Shown one piece after another: positions 16,515-25,164 of a stretch of DNA of 63,720 nucleotides. A program made the position numbers and the translations under genes. The stretch's first letter is position 1, and each line of letters opens with the position of its first letter. Source of the DNA: RUG714 sp964623515 (GTDB lineage Bacteria > Bacillota > Clostridia > Oscillospirales > Acutalibacteraceae); contig CAZURV010000010.1 in assembly GCA_964623515.1 (NCBI GenBank), forward strand, positions 1-63,720, given 5' to 3'. Under the pieces are notes generated by a model. The model did not search any database, had not been told where the DNA came from, and saw nothing but the letters and a program-made list of their open reading frames with translations.

Positions 16515-17453
16515 TCAGTTTCTGCCCCAGACAGGTCTTTTAACCTGCGTGGTTCTGGAATTTGTGTTCGGATTATTATAAAGTATTTCGCCGTTCGCTA
16601 CTTTAAGAAGATGCTGCCCGTAAGCAGATTTCCCGTATTTGTCGGCATTGCCCATAAGCTGTTTTTTTGTTATCCAACGGTTATTGTAGGCAATCTCTTC
16701 GGGAACGGAAATTTTGATACCCTGAACGGTTTCAATTGTTTTCACAAAATTAGCAGCATCCATAAGATCGTCCATTGTTCCCGTATCAAGCCAGGCAAAA
16801 CCTCTGCCCATCGTTTTAACATCAAGAGCACCAAGTTCAAGATATTTTTTGTTCACATCTGTTATTTCAAGTTCTCCTCTTGCGCTGGGTGCCAGATTTT
16901 TTGCAATCTCAACAACACGGTTATCATAAAAGTATAATCCTGTTACTGCATAATTTGATTTCGGATGTTTTGGTTTTTCCTCAACACCGACGACCTTACC
17001 CCTTTCATCAAATTCAACCACACCGAAAGAAGAAGGGTCTTCCATATAATAAGCAAAAACCGTAGCTTTTTTTTTGGAAGAAGCAGCATCTCTGAGCAGT
17101 TTACCGAGACCGCCGCCGTAAAAGATATTATCACCGAGCACCATGGCTACGCTGTCATTCCCAATAAAATCTTCGCCGATAATAAACGCCTGTGCCAAGC
17201 CGTCAGGACACGGCTGAACGGCATAAGAAAGATTTACGCCGAATTGTTTTCCGTTCCCGAAAAGGGTTTGAAATTTCGGCGTATCATCCGGCGTTGAAAT
17301 AATAAGAATATCTTTTATCCCGGCAAGCATAAGCGTGGACAGCGGATAATATATCATAGGTTTATCATAAACAGGAAGAAGCTGTTTGGAAGTTACCGTT
17401 GTGAGGGGATAAAGCCTCGTTCCGCTTCCTCCCGCAAGAATAATACCTTTCAT
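16515..17453 (-). CDS. rfbA: Glucose-1-phosphate thymidylyltransferase
   Basis: Makes dTDP-glucose, the first step of dTDP-rhamnose synthesis. The nucleotidyltransferase motif is LAGGSGTRLYPLT at residues 6-18, with KQLLPVYDKPMIYYP following and the metal-binding DNIFY near 110. It has 312 residues. TAGGAG precedes the ATG. The rfbB dehydratase for step two is absent from the window, so the pathway is scattered. Confidence 0.95.
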   Translation of the reverse strand: MKGIILAGGSGTRLYPLTTVTSKQLLPVYDKPMIYYPLSTLMLAGIKDILIISTPDDTPKFQTLFGNGKQFGVNLSYAVQPCPDGLAQAFIIGEDFIGNDSVAMVLGDNIFYGGGLGKLLRDAASSKKKATVFAYYMEDPSSFGVVEFDERGKVVGVEEKPKHPKSNYAVTGLYFYDNRVVEIAKNLAPSARGELEITDVNKKYLELGALDVKTMGRGFAWLDTGTMDDLMDAANFVKTIETVQGIKISVPEEIAYNNRWITKKQLMGNADKYGKSAYGQHLLKVANGEILYNNPNTNSRTTQVKRPVWGRN

Positions 17454-17529
17454 TTATTCATCTCCTAAAAATCAACAAATCATAAAATCAATATGCCCGA
17501 TAAGACTTCTATTGAAATTTATCGAATTT

Positions 17530-17660
17530 AAAATTTATTTCATACGGCAAAGAAGAGTGTTAGCCACCTGAGAAATCAGAGAAGCGCTGTATTCTTCCGG
17601 CTGATTTTTAAAATGAAATCCGCCCGACCTTAGGCGAGGGGCATCTTTGCCTAAGCTATA
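17530..17660 (+). repeat. Family C repeat, copy 1
   Basis: Contains ATACGGCAAAG near the left end and CATCTTTGCCTAAG at the right, which form imperfect terminal inverted repeats. Inner hairpins differ from family A but follow the same layout. No gene is seen in 17454-17795. Confidence 0.7.
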
Positions 17661-17716
17661 TAATATACCATATTAAACCATTAGTCAATCCGTTTTTTTT
17701 CAGTTTTCCGTTAAAC

Positions 17717-17753
17717 AAAAAACATCATAAAGCGTAAGCTTTATGATGTTTTT
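17717..17753. terminator. Terminator after nifJ
   Basis: Stem AAACATCATAAAGC/GCTTTATGATGTTT with a GTAA loop and flanking T/A runs on both strands. Confidence 0.9.
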
Positions 17754-17795
17754 GTTGATTTTTTTAGCCGATAATTTCAAATTTGCTTTCTGATA

Positions 17796-20700
17796 TTATT
17801 CAGCCTTAGGCTTATAATAATCAACAAGCCTGAGCAGTCTGTTATATTTTTCGATGGAATTATCAGCAGCTTCTTTAAAGAGTTTTTCCGCTTTTTCCGG
17901 GAACATGGTTTTAAGAGAAGCATATCTTGTTTCGCCTTCGATAAAGTCGATATAAGAAGTACTTGGAGCTTTGCTGTCAAGCGAGAACGGATTCTTGCCC
18001 TCTGCTTTAAGAGCAGGATTAAATCTGAACAGATTCCAGTAGCCGGCGTCAACAGCTTTTTTCATCTCAATCTGGCTGTTCTGCATTCCGCCCTTCTTAA
18101 TTCTGTGAAGTTCACAGGGAGCGTAACCGATAATGAGAGACGGACCGGGATAAGCTTCAGCCTCTGTCATTGCCTTAAGCATTTGATTCTTATCGGCGCC
18201 CATAGCAACCTGCGCAACGTAAACATAGCCGTAACTCATTGCGATTTCCGACAGGCTCTTTTTGCCGATTGTTTTACCTGCCGCTGCAAACTGTGCAACC
18301 TGACCGAGTTGTGAGGCCTTTGAAGCTTGACCTCCCGTGTTTGAATAAACCTCGGTATCAAATACCATTACGTTAACGTCTTCACCGGAAGCAAGCACAT
18401 GGTCAAGTCCGCCGTAACCAATATCATATGCCCAGCCGTCGCCACCGAATATCCAAACGGATTTCTTTGCCAAATAATCCTTATATGTGAGGAGTTCTTT
18501 GGCGGTCTCACAACCGTTTTCAGCGCCTTTTTCAAGCATTTTGATAAGATCCGCCGCGGGAGCTGCATTTGCCTTACTGCTGTTTGCAGTTTCAAGATAT
18601 TTATCAATAACAGCCTTACTTTCCTCATTATCGGGGTTAACAGCCTTTAATTTTTCAATTGCTCTTTCTCTGATAGCTTTCTGACCGAGATACATACCTA
18701 AGCCATGCTCAGCGTTATCTTCAAAGAGTGAATTTGCCCAAGCCGGACCTTTTCCGCTTTCACGATTAACGGTATACGGTGTGGAAGGAGCGGAACCGCC
18801 CCAAATGGAAGAACAACCGGTTGCATTGGAAATATACATCTGCTCACCGAAAAGCTGAGTAATAATTCTTGCATAGGAAGTTTCCGCACAGCCTGCACAT
18901 GAACCTGAGAATTCAAGAAGCGGCTGTTTAAACTGACTGCCCTTAACCGTTGTATTAACAAGCTCTGTTTTTTCCGCTACATTCTCAACGCAGTAATCAA
19001 ATACAGGCTGCTGATTAAGCTGTGTTGCCTGCGGTTTCATTGTGAGAGCCGCTTTTTCCGGAGTACCGTCTTTTATTGCTTTAGCGGTAACCGGACAAGC
19101 CTTAACGCAAAGCGTACATCCCATACAGTCCATCGGGCTGACTGCCATGGTAAATTTATAATTCGTTTTGATAACAGGTCTGTCGGTAAACTTTGTCTGC
19201 TTCGGCGCTTGTGCAGCTTCCTCGGCAGTCATCGCATAAGGTCTGATTGTTGCATGCGGACAAACGAACGCACAGTTGTTACACTGAATGCAATTTGAAG
19301 AATTCCATTCGGGAACCGATACCGCAACGCCTCTCTTTTCATATGCTGCGGCACCCTGCGGCAACGTACCGTCTGCATAATCAACAAATTTTGAAACGGG
19401 AAGGCTGTCTCCGTCCATATTCCCTACCGGTGTAACGATTTCATTCACAAACTTAACCAGCTCAGGTCTCTTTCCTGTTGCGACCGCAGAGGGAGCATCG
19501 GGTTCACAGTCCGCCCACTCTGCCGGAACTGTAATCTCTGTAACAGCATCTGCGCCTGCATCGATAGCCGCATAGTTCATATCCACGATTTCCTGACCTT
19601 TTTTGCTGTAAGACTTATACGCCATCTTCTTCATATATTCAACAGCTTCATCCTTGGGAAGAATTTTTGCTAAAGCGAAGAAAGCCGACTGAAGAATTGT
19701 ATTTTTAACCTTAGCATTACCAATCTTCTTGATTGCAAGAGAAGTTGCGTCAATCGTATAGAAACTGATGTTGTTTTCGGCAATATATTTCTTAACCGAT
19801 GAAGGAAGATGCTCTGAAAGTTCATCTTCGCTCCACTGACAGTCAAGAAGGAATGTTCCGCCGGGCTTAACGTCCTGAACGATTTTGAAGCCTTTGAGTA
19901 TGTATGAAACATTGTGGCATGCAACGAAATCTGCCTTTGTAATGTAGTATGGACTCTTGATGGCCTTGTCGCCGAATCGCAGATGAGAAATCGTTACGCC
20001 GCCTGTTTTCTTCGAGTCATACTGGAAATATGCCTGAATATATTTATCGGTATGGTCACCGATAATTTTGATGGAGTTCTTATTCGCACCGACTGTACCG
20101 TCTCCGCCGAGTCCCCAGAATTTACAGGAGATTGTACCGGCAGGCGCTGTATCGGGAGCTGATTTTTCTTCAAGAGAATGACCTGTAACATCATCCACAA
20201 TACCGATTGTGAAATTGTTTTTAGGCTCGTCTTCCGCAAGATTATCGTAAACTGCAACGATAGATGCAGGCGTTGTGTCTTTTGAACCAAGTCCGTAACG
20301 TCCGCCTACAACCTTGATATCGGATCTGCCTGTTTTTGCAAGAGCCGCAACAACATCCAGATAAAGAGGCTCGCCGAGAGCACCGGGCTCTTTTGTTCTG
20401 TCAAGCACTGCAATTTTTTTACAGGAAGCCGGAATTGCTTCAGCAAGCTTCTCAGGAACAAACGGTCTGTAAAGCCTTACTTTAACGATACCTACTTTTT
20501 CGCCTGCGGCACGAAGATAGTCGATAACTTCTTCTGTTACATCACATACCGAACCCATTGCAACGATAACTTTTTCAGCGTTGGGATCGCCGTAATAGTT
20601 AAAGAGTTTATAATCCGTACCGATTTTAGCATTGACTTTATCCATATATTCTTCAACAATTGCAGGAAGTTCATCATAATACTTATTGCAGGCTTCTCTA

Positions 20701-21407
20701 TGCTGGAAGAAAATGTCTCCGTTTTCGGCAGAACCGCGCAGAACAGGATGCTCGGGATTAATAGCACGGTTGCGGAATGCTTTTACAGCGTCCATATCAA
20801 CCATCTCTTTCAGGTCTTCATAATCCCAAACTTCAATTTTTTGAATTTCATGTGAGGTACGGAAACCGTCAAAGAAATTGATAAACGGAACGCGCCCTTT
20901 AATCGTGGAAAGATGCGCAACAGCGCCAAGGTCCATAATTTCCTGCTGGTTGGATTCGCAAAGCATAGCGTAACCTGTCTGACGGCACGCATAAACGTCC
21001 GAATGATCGCCGAAAATGTTAAGCGCGTGGGAAGCGACGCATCTTGCCGATACATGAATGACAGACGGAAGCAATTCGCCCGCAATTTTATACATATTGG
21101 GTATCATCAGGAGAAGTCCCTGTGAAGCAGTATACGTTGTGGTGAGCGCACCTGCCGCCAAAGAACCGTGAACCGCGCCTGCCGCGCCTGCTTCAGACTG
21201 CATTTCAGTAATTTTAACACGGTCGCCGAAAATATTTCTTGCCGGCTGATTTCCGAATACATTGCGGTCCGTAGCAGACCAAGAGTCCGTTACTTCTGCC
21301 ATCGGGCTTGATGGCGTGATCGGATAGATAGCTGCAACTTCAGTAAACGCATAACTTACATGCGCTGCTGCGGTATTGCCATCCATGGAAAGTTTTTTTC
21401 TTGCCAT
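17796..21407 (-). CDS. nifJ: Pyruvate:ferredoxin (flavodoxin) oxidoreductase
   Basis: Single-chain PFOR. It converts pyruvate and CoA to acetyl-CoA and CO2 and reduces ferredoxin, central to fermentation in anaerobes. The 1203 residues hold, in order, the pyruvate domain (YPITPSSPMAE near 28), a CoA-binding domain and two 4Fe-4S clusters (CIQCNNCAFVCP and CMGCTLCVKACP, roughly 690-755). The C-terminal TPP domain carries GCSSIWGGSAP and GGDGWAYDIGYGG, and a further Cys pair (CAGC) marks the proximal cluster. AGGAGG precedes the start. It is monocistronic, with its own promoter and terminator. Confidence 0.97.
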   Translation of the reverse strand: MARKKLSMDGNTAAAHVSYAFTEVAAIYPITPSSPMAEVTDSWSATDRNVFGNQPARNIFGDRVKITEMQSEAGAAGAVHGSLAAGALTTTYTASQGLLLMIPNMYKIAGELLPSVIHVSARCVASHALNIFGDHSDVYACRQTGYAMLCESNQQEIMDLGAVAHLSTIKGRVPFINFFDGFRTSHEIQKIEVWDYEDLKEMVDMDAVKAFRNRAINPEHPVLRGSAENGDIFFQHREACNKYYDELPAIVEEYMDKVNAKIGTDYKLFNYYGDPNAEKVIVAMGSVCDVTEEVIDYLRAAGEKVGIVKVRLYRPFVPEKLAEAIPASCKKIAVLDRTKEPGALGEPLYLDVVAALAKTGRSDIKVVGGRYGLGSKDTTPASIVAVYDNLAEDEPKNNFTIGIVDDVTGHSLEEKSAPDTAPAGTISCKFWGLGGDGTVGANKNSIKIIGDHTDKYIQAYFQYDSKKTGGVTISHLRFGDKAIKSPYYITKADFVACHNVSYILKGFKIVQDVKPGGTFLLDCQWSEDELSEHLPSSVKKYIAENNISFYTIDATSLAIKKIGNAKVKNTILQSAFFALAKILPKDEAVEYMKKMAYKSYSKKGQEIVDMNYAAIDAGADAVTEITVPAEWADCEPDAPSAVATGKRPELVKFVNEIVTPVGNMDGDSLPVSKFVDYADGTLPQGAAAYEKRGVAVSVPEWNSSNCIQCNNCAFVCPHATIRPYAMTAEEAAQAPKQTKFTDRPVIKTNYKFTMAVSPMDCMGCTLCVKACPVTAKAIKDGTPEKAALTMKPQATQLNQQPVFDYCVENVAEKTELVNTTVKGSQFKQPLLEFSGSCAGCAETSYARIITQLFGEQMYISNATGCSSIWGGSAPSTPYTVNRESGKGPAWANSLFEDNAEHGLGMYLGQKAIRERAIEKLKAVNPDNEESKAVIDKYLETANSSKANAAPAADLIKMLEKGAENGCETAKELLTYKDYLAKKSVWIFGGDGWAYDIGYGGLDHVLASGEDVNVMVFDTEVYSNTGGQASKASQLGQVAQFAAAGKTIGKKSLSEIAMSYGYVYVAQVAMGADKNQMLKAMTEAEAYPGPSLIIGYAPCELHRIKKGGMQNSQIEMKKAVDAGYWNLFRFNPALKAEGKNPFSLDSKAPSTSYIDFIEGETRYASLKTMFPEKAEKLFKEAADNSIEKYNRLLRLVDYYKPKAE

Positions 21408-21503
21408 TTTTGTTTCCTCCTATATGAGCGGACATTATCCCCCGCCCAAAATAAATATATAAAATTTTCAAATAAATAATTATTAACATTTAATCCAACA
21501 GCT

Positions 21504-21532
21504 ATTATAGCACTTTACTTTTTTCAAGTAAA
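21504..21532 (-). promoter_or_regulatory. nifJ: nifJ promoter with a dyad
   Basis: Minus-strand TTTACT (21527-21532), 17-base spacer and TATAAT (21504-21509). The -35 and spacer contain TTTACTT-N5-AAGTAAA, a perfect dyad that could be an operator. Confidence 0.7.
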
Positions 21533-21566
21533 TGATAAATTTTAATTTACCAAAAATTCTGCAATT

Positions 21567-21595
21567 TTGACAAATACGTCCGACTATAATATAAT
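21567..21595 (+). promoter_or_regulatory. Perfect-consensus promoter for the structured leader and corC-type gene
   Basis: TTGACA (21567-21572), exactly 17 bases, then TATAAT (21590-21595). Both hexamers are full consensus. It is divergent from the nifJ promoter, with 34 bases between the two -35 elements. Confidence 0.9.
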
Positions 21596-21600
21596 TGTGT

Positions 21601-21682
21601 TGTCAGGAAAGCATAAAGCCGGTTAAAACCTGCCTTGGAACGGCAGGTTTCCGTAGTTTATATATACCTGATAAAATCCGGC
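21601..21682 (+). ncRNA. Candidate structured RNA (pseudoknot) in the corC leader
   Basis: It begins at the expected transcription start. Stem 1 pairs 21601-21607 (TGTCAGG) with 21667-21673 (CCTGATA), 7 bp. A 9-bp hairpin AAACCTGCC/GGCAGGTTT (21626-21634 with 21642-21650) sits inside. GCCGG (21618-21622), within stem 1, pairs with CCGGC (21678-21682), outside it, forming an H-type pseudoknot. I cannot match it to a known riboswitch class. It could be a riboswitch or regulatory leader for the CNNM/CorC gene. The fold was drawn by eye. Confidence 0.45.
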
Positions 21683-21693
21683 AAATCAATGCA

Positions 21694-21840
21694 TTCAATA
21701 AGGGGCATGCCCCATTATTCAATACGGCAAAGGGCAACGTTCGCTACCTGAAAAATAAGAAAGAGATTGTTGCCCTCCGCTGATTCCGGAAATGGATTCC
21801 GCCTCCCTGAGAGCGGGAAATATCTTTGCCTAATTTAATA
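21694..21840 (+). repeat. Family C repeat, copy 2
   Basis: Runs from TTCAATAAGGGGCATGCCCC through ATACGGCAAAGGGCAACG to ATCTTTGCCTAA. It lies between the candidate RNA and the corC-type start codon, so it would be transcribed as leader. No separate gene is seen in 21408-21866. Confidence 0.75.
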
Positions 21841-21866
21841 TACCGAAAAGAAAGGATTCAATCATT

Positions 21867-23237
21867 ATGGACGGTCTACCCGTTGCGGGGACAATCAACG
21901 CACTTCCGAGTGCAGGTACAATTATTTTGAGAATTATTTTGGTGTTTGTGCTCATTTTTATAAACGGATTTTTTTCCATGGGTGAAATCGCTATACTGAC
22001 TCTCAACAATAACAAAATAGAAAAAATGGCGTCCGACGGTCATAAAAAAGCAAAACAGGTTTTAAAATTCACGGAAAACTCAAGCAAATTTTTATCAACG
22101 ATTCAAATCGGCGTTACGCTTGCAGGTTTCCTTGCATCTGCGTTCGCAGCGGACAGCTTTGTTGGATATATTATGACGGCGCTTAAAATAACGGAAGCGC
22201 ATGCACACTATAAACTTATCAATACTCTGCTTCTGATTGCGGTAACAATCGTAATGAGCTATTTTACACTGGTACTCGGCGAGCTTGTTCCGAAAAAACT
22301 CGGTATGCAGAAATCGGAAAAAATATCGTTTGCAATCATCGGTATACTCAGCTTCTTTATGTTCATCTGTACTCCGGTTGTAAAAATTCTCTCCGTTTCG
22401 GCAAACGCGGTTACAAAGCTTATCGGCCTTGATCCCAACGCGGACGGAGAAGAAGTAACCGAGGAAGAAATTCTTATGCTTGTTGATGTGGGTGAAGAAA
22501 AAGGCGTTATTGAAGAAAGCCAGAACGAAATGATTAACAACGTTTTCGAATTCAACGATATTGATGCTGCCGATCTTATGATACACAGAACGGAAATTGT
22601 CGGCGTGGAAATCAACGATGATTTAAACGAAGTTATCAAAACCGCCAGCGAAAGCGGGCGTTCGCGGATTGCCGTTTACGAGGAAGATATAGATTCAATA
22701 AAGGGCGTTGTGTATGTAAAGGATTTGCTTCCGTACGTCGGCAAAAGCGTACCCAAAGGCATATCCGTTAAAAAGCTGATACGTCCCGCTCTGTTCGTGC
22801 CGGAAACCAAACCGGCTGACGATATTTTCAGAGAAATGTGTGAAACAAAGATTCAAATAGCAATTGTTGTTGACGAATACGGCGGAACAGCCGGACTGCT
22901 CACCCTTGAAGATTTGATTGAAAGCATTGTGGGCGATATTCAGGATGAATACGATAATGAAGACGACGATTACGTTGAAGTTGACGCAGGTCTTTATACA
23001 TTCGATGGCGCAACAGATATTGAAGATGTTGAAGAAACGCTCGGAAAAACATTCCCTGCCGGCGATTATGACACGCTCGCGGGATTCATTATGAGCCTTA
23101 CCGGAGATATACCGGATTTGAACGATACGGTTCAGTTTGAAAACGTTATTTTCACAATAATCGAAATGGACGAAATGAAAATCGAAAAAGTTAAAGTTGA
23201 AATAGAATCACTAAAAGACACAGAGAAAAACGAATAA
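21867..23237 (+). CDS. CNNM/CorC (hemolysin C-type) membrane protein
   Basis: The 456 residues comprise an N-terminal DUF21/CNNM membrane domain (hydrophobic segments between about 15 and 190, with FINGFFSMGEIAIL in the first), a CBS pair at about 220-345 (MIHRTEIVGVE, VVDEYGGTAGLLTLEDL) and a C-terminal CorC_HlyC domain. Proteins of this family have been linked to Mg2+ or other divalent-cation export. The ribosome site is AAAGGA about ten bases before the ATG, a long spacing. The 5' leader of about 265 bases with a candidate RNA suggests control before or during translation. Confidence 0.9.
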   Translation: MDGLPVAGTINALPSAGTIILRIILVFVLIFINGFFSMGEIAILTLNNNKIEKMASDGHKKAKQVLKFTENSSKFLSTIQIGVTLAGFLASAFAADSFVGYIMTALKITEAHAHYKLINTLLLIAVTIVMSYFTLVLGELVPKKLGMQKSEKISFAIIGILSFFMFICTPVVKILSVSANAVTKLIGLDPNADGEEVTEEEILMLVDVGEEKGVIEESQNEMINNVFEFNDIDAADLMIHRTEIVGVEINDDLNEVIKTASESGRSRIAVYEEDIDSIKGVVYVKDLLPYVGKSVPKGISVKKLIRPALFVPETKPADDIFREMCETKIQIAIVVDEYGGTAGLLTLEDLIESIVGDIQDEYDNEDDDYVEVDAGLYTFDGATDIEDVEETLGKTFPAGDYDTLAGFIMSLTGDIPDLNDTVQFENVIFTIIEMDEMKIEKVKVEIESLKDTEKNE

Positions 23238-23250
23238 CGGTTTACAATAC

Positions 23251-23286
23251 AAAAAAACCAGACAGCCTGCACTGTCTGGTTTTTTC
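23251..23286. terminator. Bidirectional terminator
   Basis: AAAAAACCAGACAG paired with CTGTCTGGTTTTTT around a 6-base loop, between convergent genes. Confidence 0.93.
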
Positions 23287-23322
23287 GTCTGAACACAGAT
23301 TTAAAAATTCAATCCTGTTCAA

Positions 23323-23850
23323 TCATATACCGAACAATTTTTTTTGTAATCCTTTCTTCTCGATTACAAAAGCAAGGATTCCGCCCATAATCATGACCGC
23401 AATCACTTCTCCGGCTCCTACAAGCAGACCTTGAATCAGAAAATCAGCAAATCTGAATCCCCCGTCAACCAAAAAGATTTCAATTTCGAGCCCCACAAAC
23501 ACGGCATTGAAAATCACCGGCATAAACAGGCTCAAAGCAGGATATTTCTTAATCCTGACATTCCTTGCAAGGTACATAAAAACCGAAGCAAGAAGCGTTG
23601 CCGCTGTTCCGAATATCATATCGAAAGGTAGACTTGAAACCGTTGCGATATTTGCAAGTATACATCCGGCCGAGAGTCCCGGTATCGCCGCAGGCGTCCA
23701 TAACGCAAACACACACATAATTTCTGCAATTCTCACCTGCACCGCAAAAGAAGCGGTACCCGGCAAGATAAGATTCTGCGCATAAAAAAGCGCGGCGTAC
23801 AGCGCGGCTATTACAGCCGACTGCACAAGGAACATTGTTTTCCTATTCAT
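23323..23850 (-). CDS. queT: QueT-family transporter
   Basis: A 175-residue membrane protein with about five hydrophobic segments. The family pattern is clear in QVRIAEIMCVFALWTPAAIP near residues 38-57 and GLSAGCILAN just after. QueT proteins are predicted substrate-binding components of queuosine-precursor uptake. I looked for a preQ1 riboswitch in the leader and found no convincing core. GGAGG lies upstream of the ATG. Confidence 0.85.
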   Translation of the reverse strand: MNRKTMFLVQSAVIAALYAALFYAQNLILPGTASFAVQVRIAEIMCVFALWTPAAIPGLSAGCILANIATVSSLPFDMIFGTAATLLASVFMYLARNVRIKKYPALSLFMPVIFNAVFVGLEIEIFLVDGGFRFADFLIQGLLVGAGEVIAVMIMGGILAFVIEKKGLQKKLFGI

Positions 23851-23867
23851 TTTTTACCTCCGTAGTT

Positions 23868-24012
23868 TTATTTAAGCCGGCGAAAGCCGACTTTAGGCAG
23901 GATGGTTTCGAACTGCCTGTGCAGGTTTAAGCCAAACAGGGATAAACCTTTATATTTATAACCGCACTTCTGTACGGTATAAACCTTAATAAAGCCTCCG
24001 GCGCTTTGCGCC
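23868..24012. repeat. Family B-type repeat remnants and hairpins
   Basis: Contains GGTTTAAGCCAAACAGGGA (23924-23942), a family B terminus, next to small inverted repeats: GCCGGCGAAAGCCG, AGGCAG..CTGCCT and CGGCGCTTTGCGCCG (about 24000-24014). The last could terminate the DUF1624 gene. Confidence 0.5.
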
Positions 24013-24025
24013 GTTCAAAATAAAT

Positions 24026-24910
24026 TTACAGCTTTCCGCAAACTGCGGCAATAATCAGAGTAATCAAAGCCAGAACAGGCTGATGAAGCAAATATATCCA
24101 TATAGTATTTCTTCCCGCGGCATTAATCGGCTTAATGCCGAAATGAGAAATACGGGAAAACCATTTTGTGTTTTTTATCAAATTCCAGGAATAATATCCG
24201 CAAAGGAAAAGGAATATCCAGGGTATAATCGGAAAATAATCAGATGAAGTGAAATCCGCTGACGGAAATCCGAGGCATTCCATACCGACGTGCTGATAAA
24301 GTTGTGCCGGCAAATCAAAGAACCTGATTCTGTGCTCCTCCCCGTAGCCGAAAGTGAGACCAATATAGCCATAATGCAGAATTTTACCCGCAGAATCAGA
24401 TGAAACGCTGTAAACGCCTCTTGTGAAGAGATACAAAAGCAATCCTAAAGGCGAACCCAGCCACGCCGGAATTTTATCCAGGAATTTTTGCAAAAGTCCC
24501 GTTATCAGACACGCACAGCCGATAAAATGAAGAATGCCGAAATAGATGTAAATTCCGCCCATTCCGATTTGGTTGGCAATAAGCTCCGCAATAAATGTTA
24601 CAATGGTTATCACCATACCCCATGCAAGAATTCGTGCGCCGTTTTTTATGTTGTTTCTGCTAAAATGGCAGCATATTCCGGAACAAAAAATAAAAGTTCC
24701 GCATATAATCTGCTGCATATAGAATGCCGCAGTTGTTCCGAGGAAGCTGTGCACCGCCTCAATGCCCGCAAGGTCGGATAAATCCCACAAAAAATGATAG
24801 AGTACAACGCCAGCAATCATAATGCCTTTGAGAAAATCTATAAACTCGTATCGTCCCCTTGCAAGCTTGCCGCTGTCTTCTTTTACAAAAAATTCCGCAA
24901 TCTTAGCCAA
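24026..24910 (-). CDS. DUF1624 / heparan-alpha-glucosaminide acetyltransferase-like membrane protein
   Basis: A 294-residue polytopic protein opening with YEFIDFLKGIMIAGVVLYHF (about 21-40), the signature of the DUF1624/HGSNAT-type acyltransferase family. About seven membrane segments follow, ending with GRNTIWIYLLHQPVL near 268-282. Such proteins probably move an acetyl group across the membrane onto a surface sugar; the substrate is unknown. AGGAGAAGC precedes the start. Its neighbours run in both directions and give no further clue. Confidence 0.82.
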   Translation of the reverse strand: MAKIAEFFVKEDSGKLARGRYEFIDFLKGIMIAGVVLYHFLWDLSDLAGIEAVHSFLGTTAAFYMQQIICGTFIFCSGICCHFSRNNIKNGARILAWGMVITIVTFIAELIANQIGMGGIYIYFGILHFIGCACLITGLLQKFLDKIPAWLGSPLGLLLYLFTRGVYSVSSDSAGKILHYGYIGLTFGYGEEHRIRFFDLPAQLYQHVGMECLGFPSADFTSSDYFPIIPWIFLFLCGYYSWNLIKNTKWFSRISHFGIKPINAAGRNTIWIYLLHQPVLALITLIIAAVCGKL

Positions 24911-25106
24911 AATGCTTCTCCTCCGACTATTTTATACATTCTATCACAATACGGCTGTATTTTCAATATCCGCGTTTATCCGAAACATTTCGGCAGAATA
25001 ATGTTAACCGTTTACGGAATAATATTCTTGTTATCAAAGGATTTGATTTAAGACTCTGTAAATCCGCTGCCGCAAAACTGCAGGGCAAAAGATTAAAAAT
25101 AAAACA

Positions 25107-25135
25107 TTTACTTTGCCATTATATGGTAGTAAAAT
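25107..25135 (+). promoter_or_regulatory. malQ: Probable malQ promoter
   Basis: TTTACT, 17 bases, TAAAAT, 30 bases before the start codon. No CcpA operator is evident. Confidence 0.6.
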
Positions 25136-25164
25136 AAAGGAAAGAATATTTTCGGGAGAATGCA

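Noticed and set aside
23851..23980. preQ1 riboswitch upstream of queT
   Set aside because: AAAACTACGGAGG before the start looked suggestive, but the preceding stem loop is a plain GTCGGC/GCCGGC tetraloop hairpin without the preQ1-I loop sequence, and the rest is family B repeat material.
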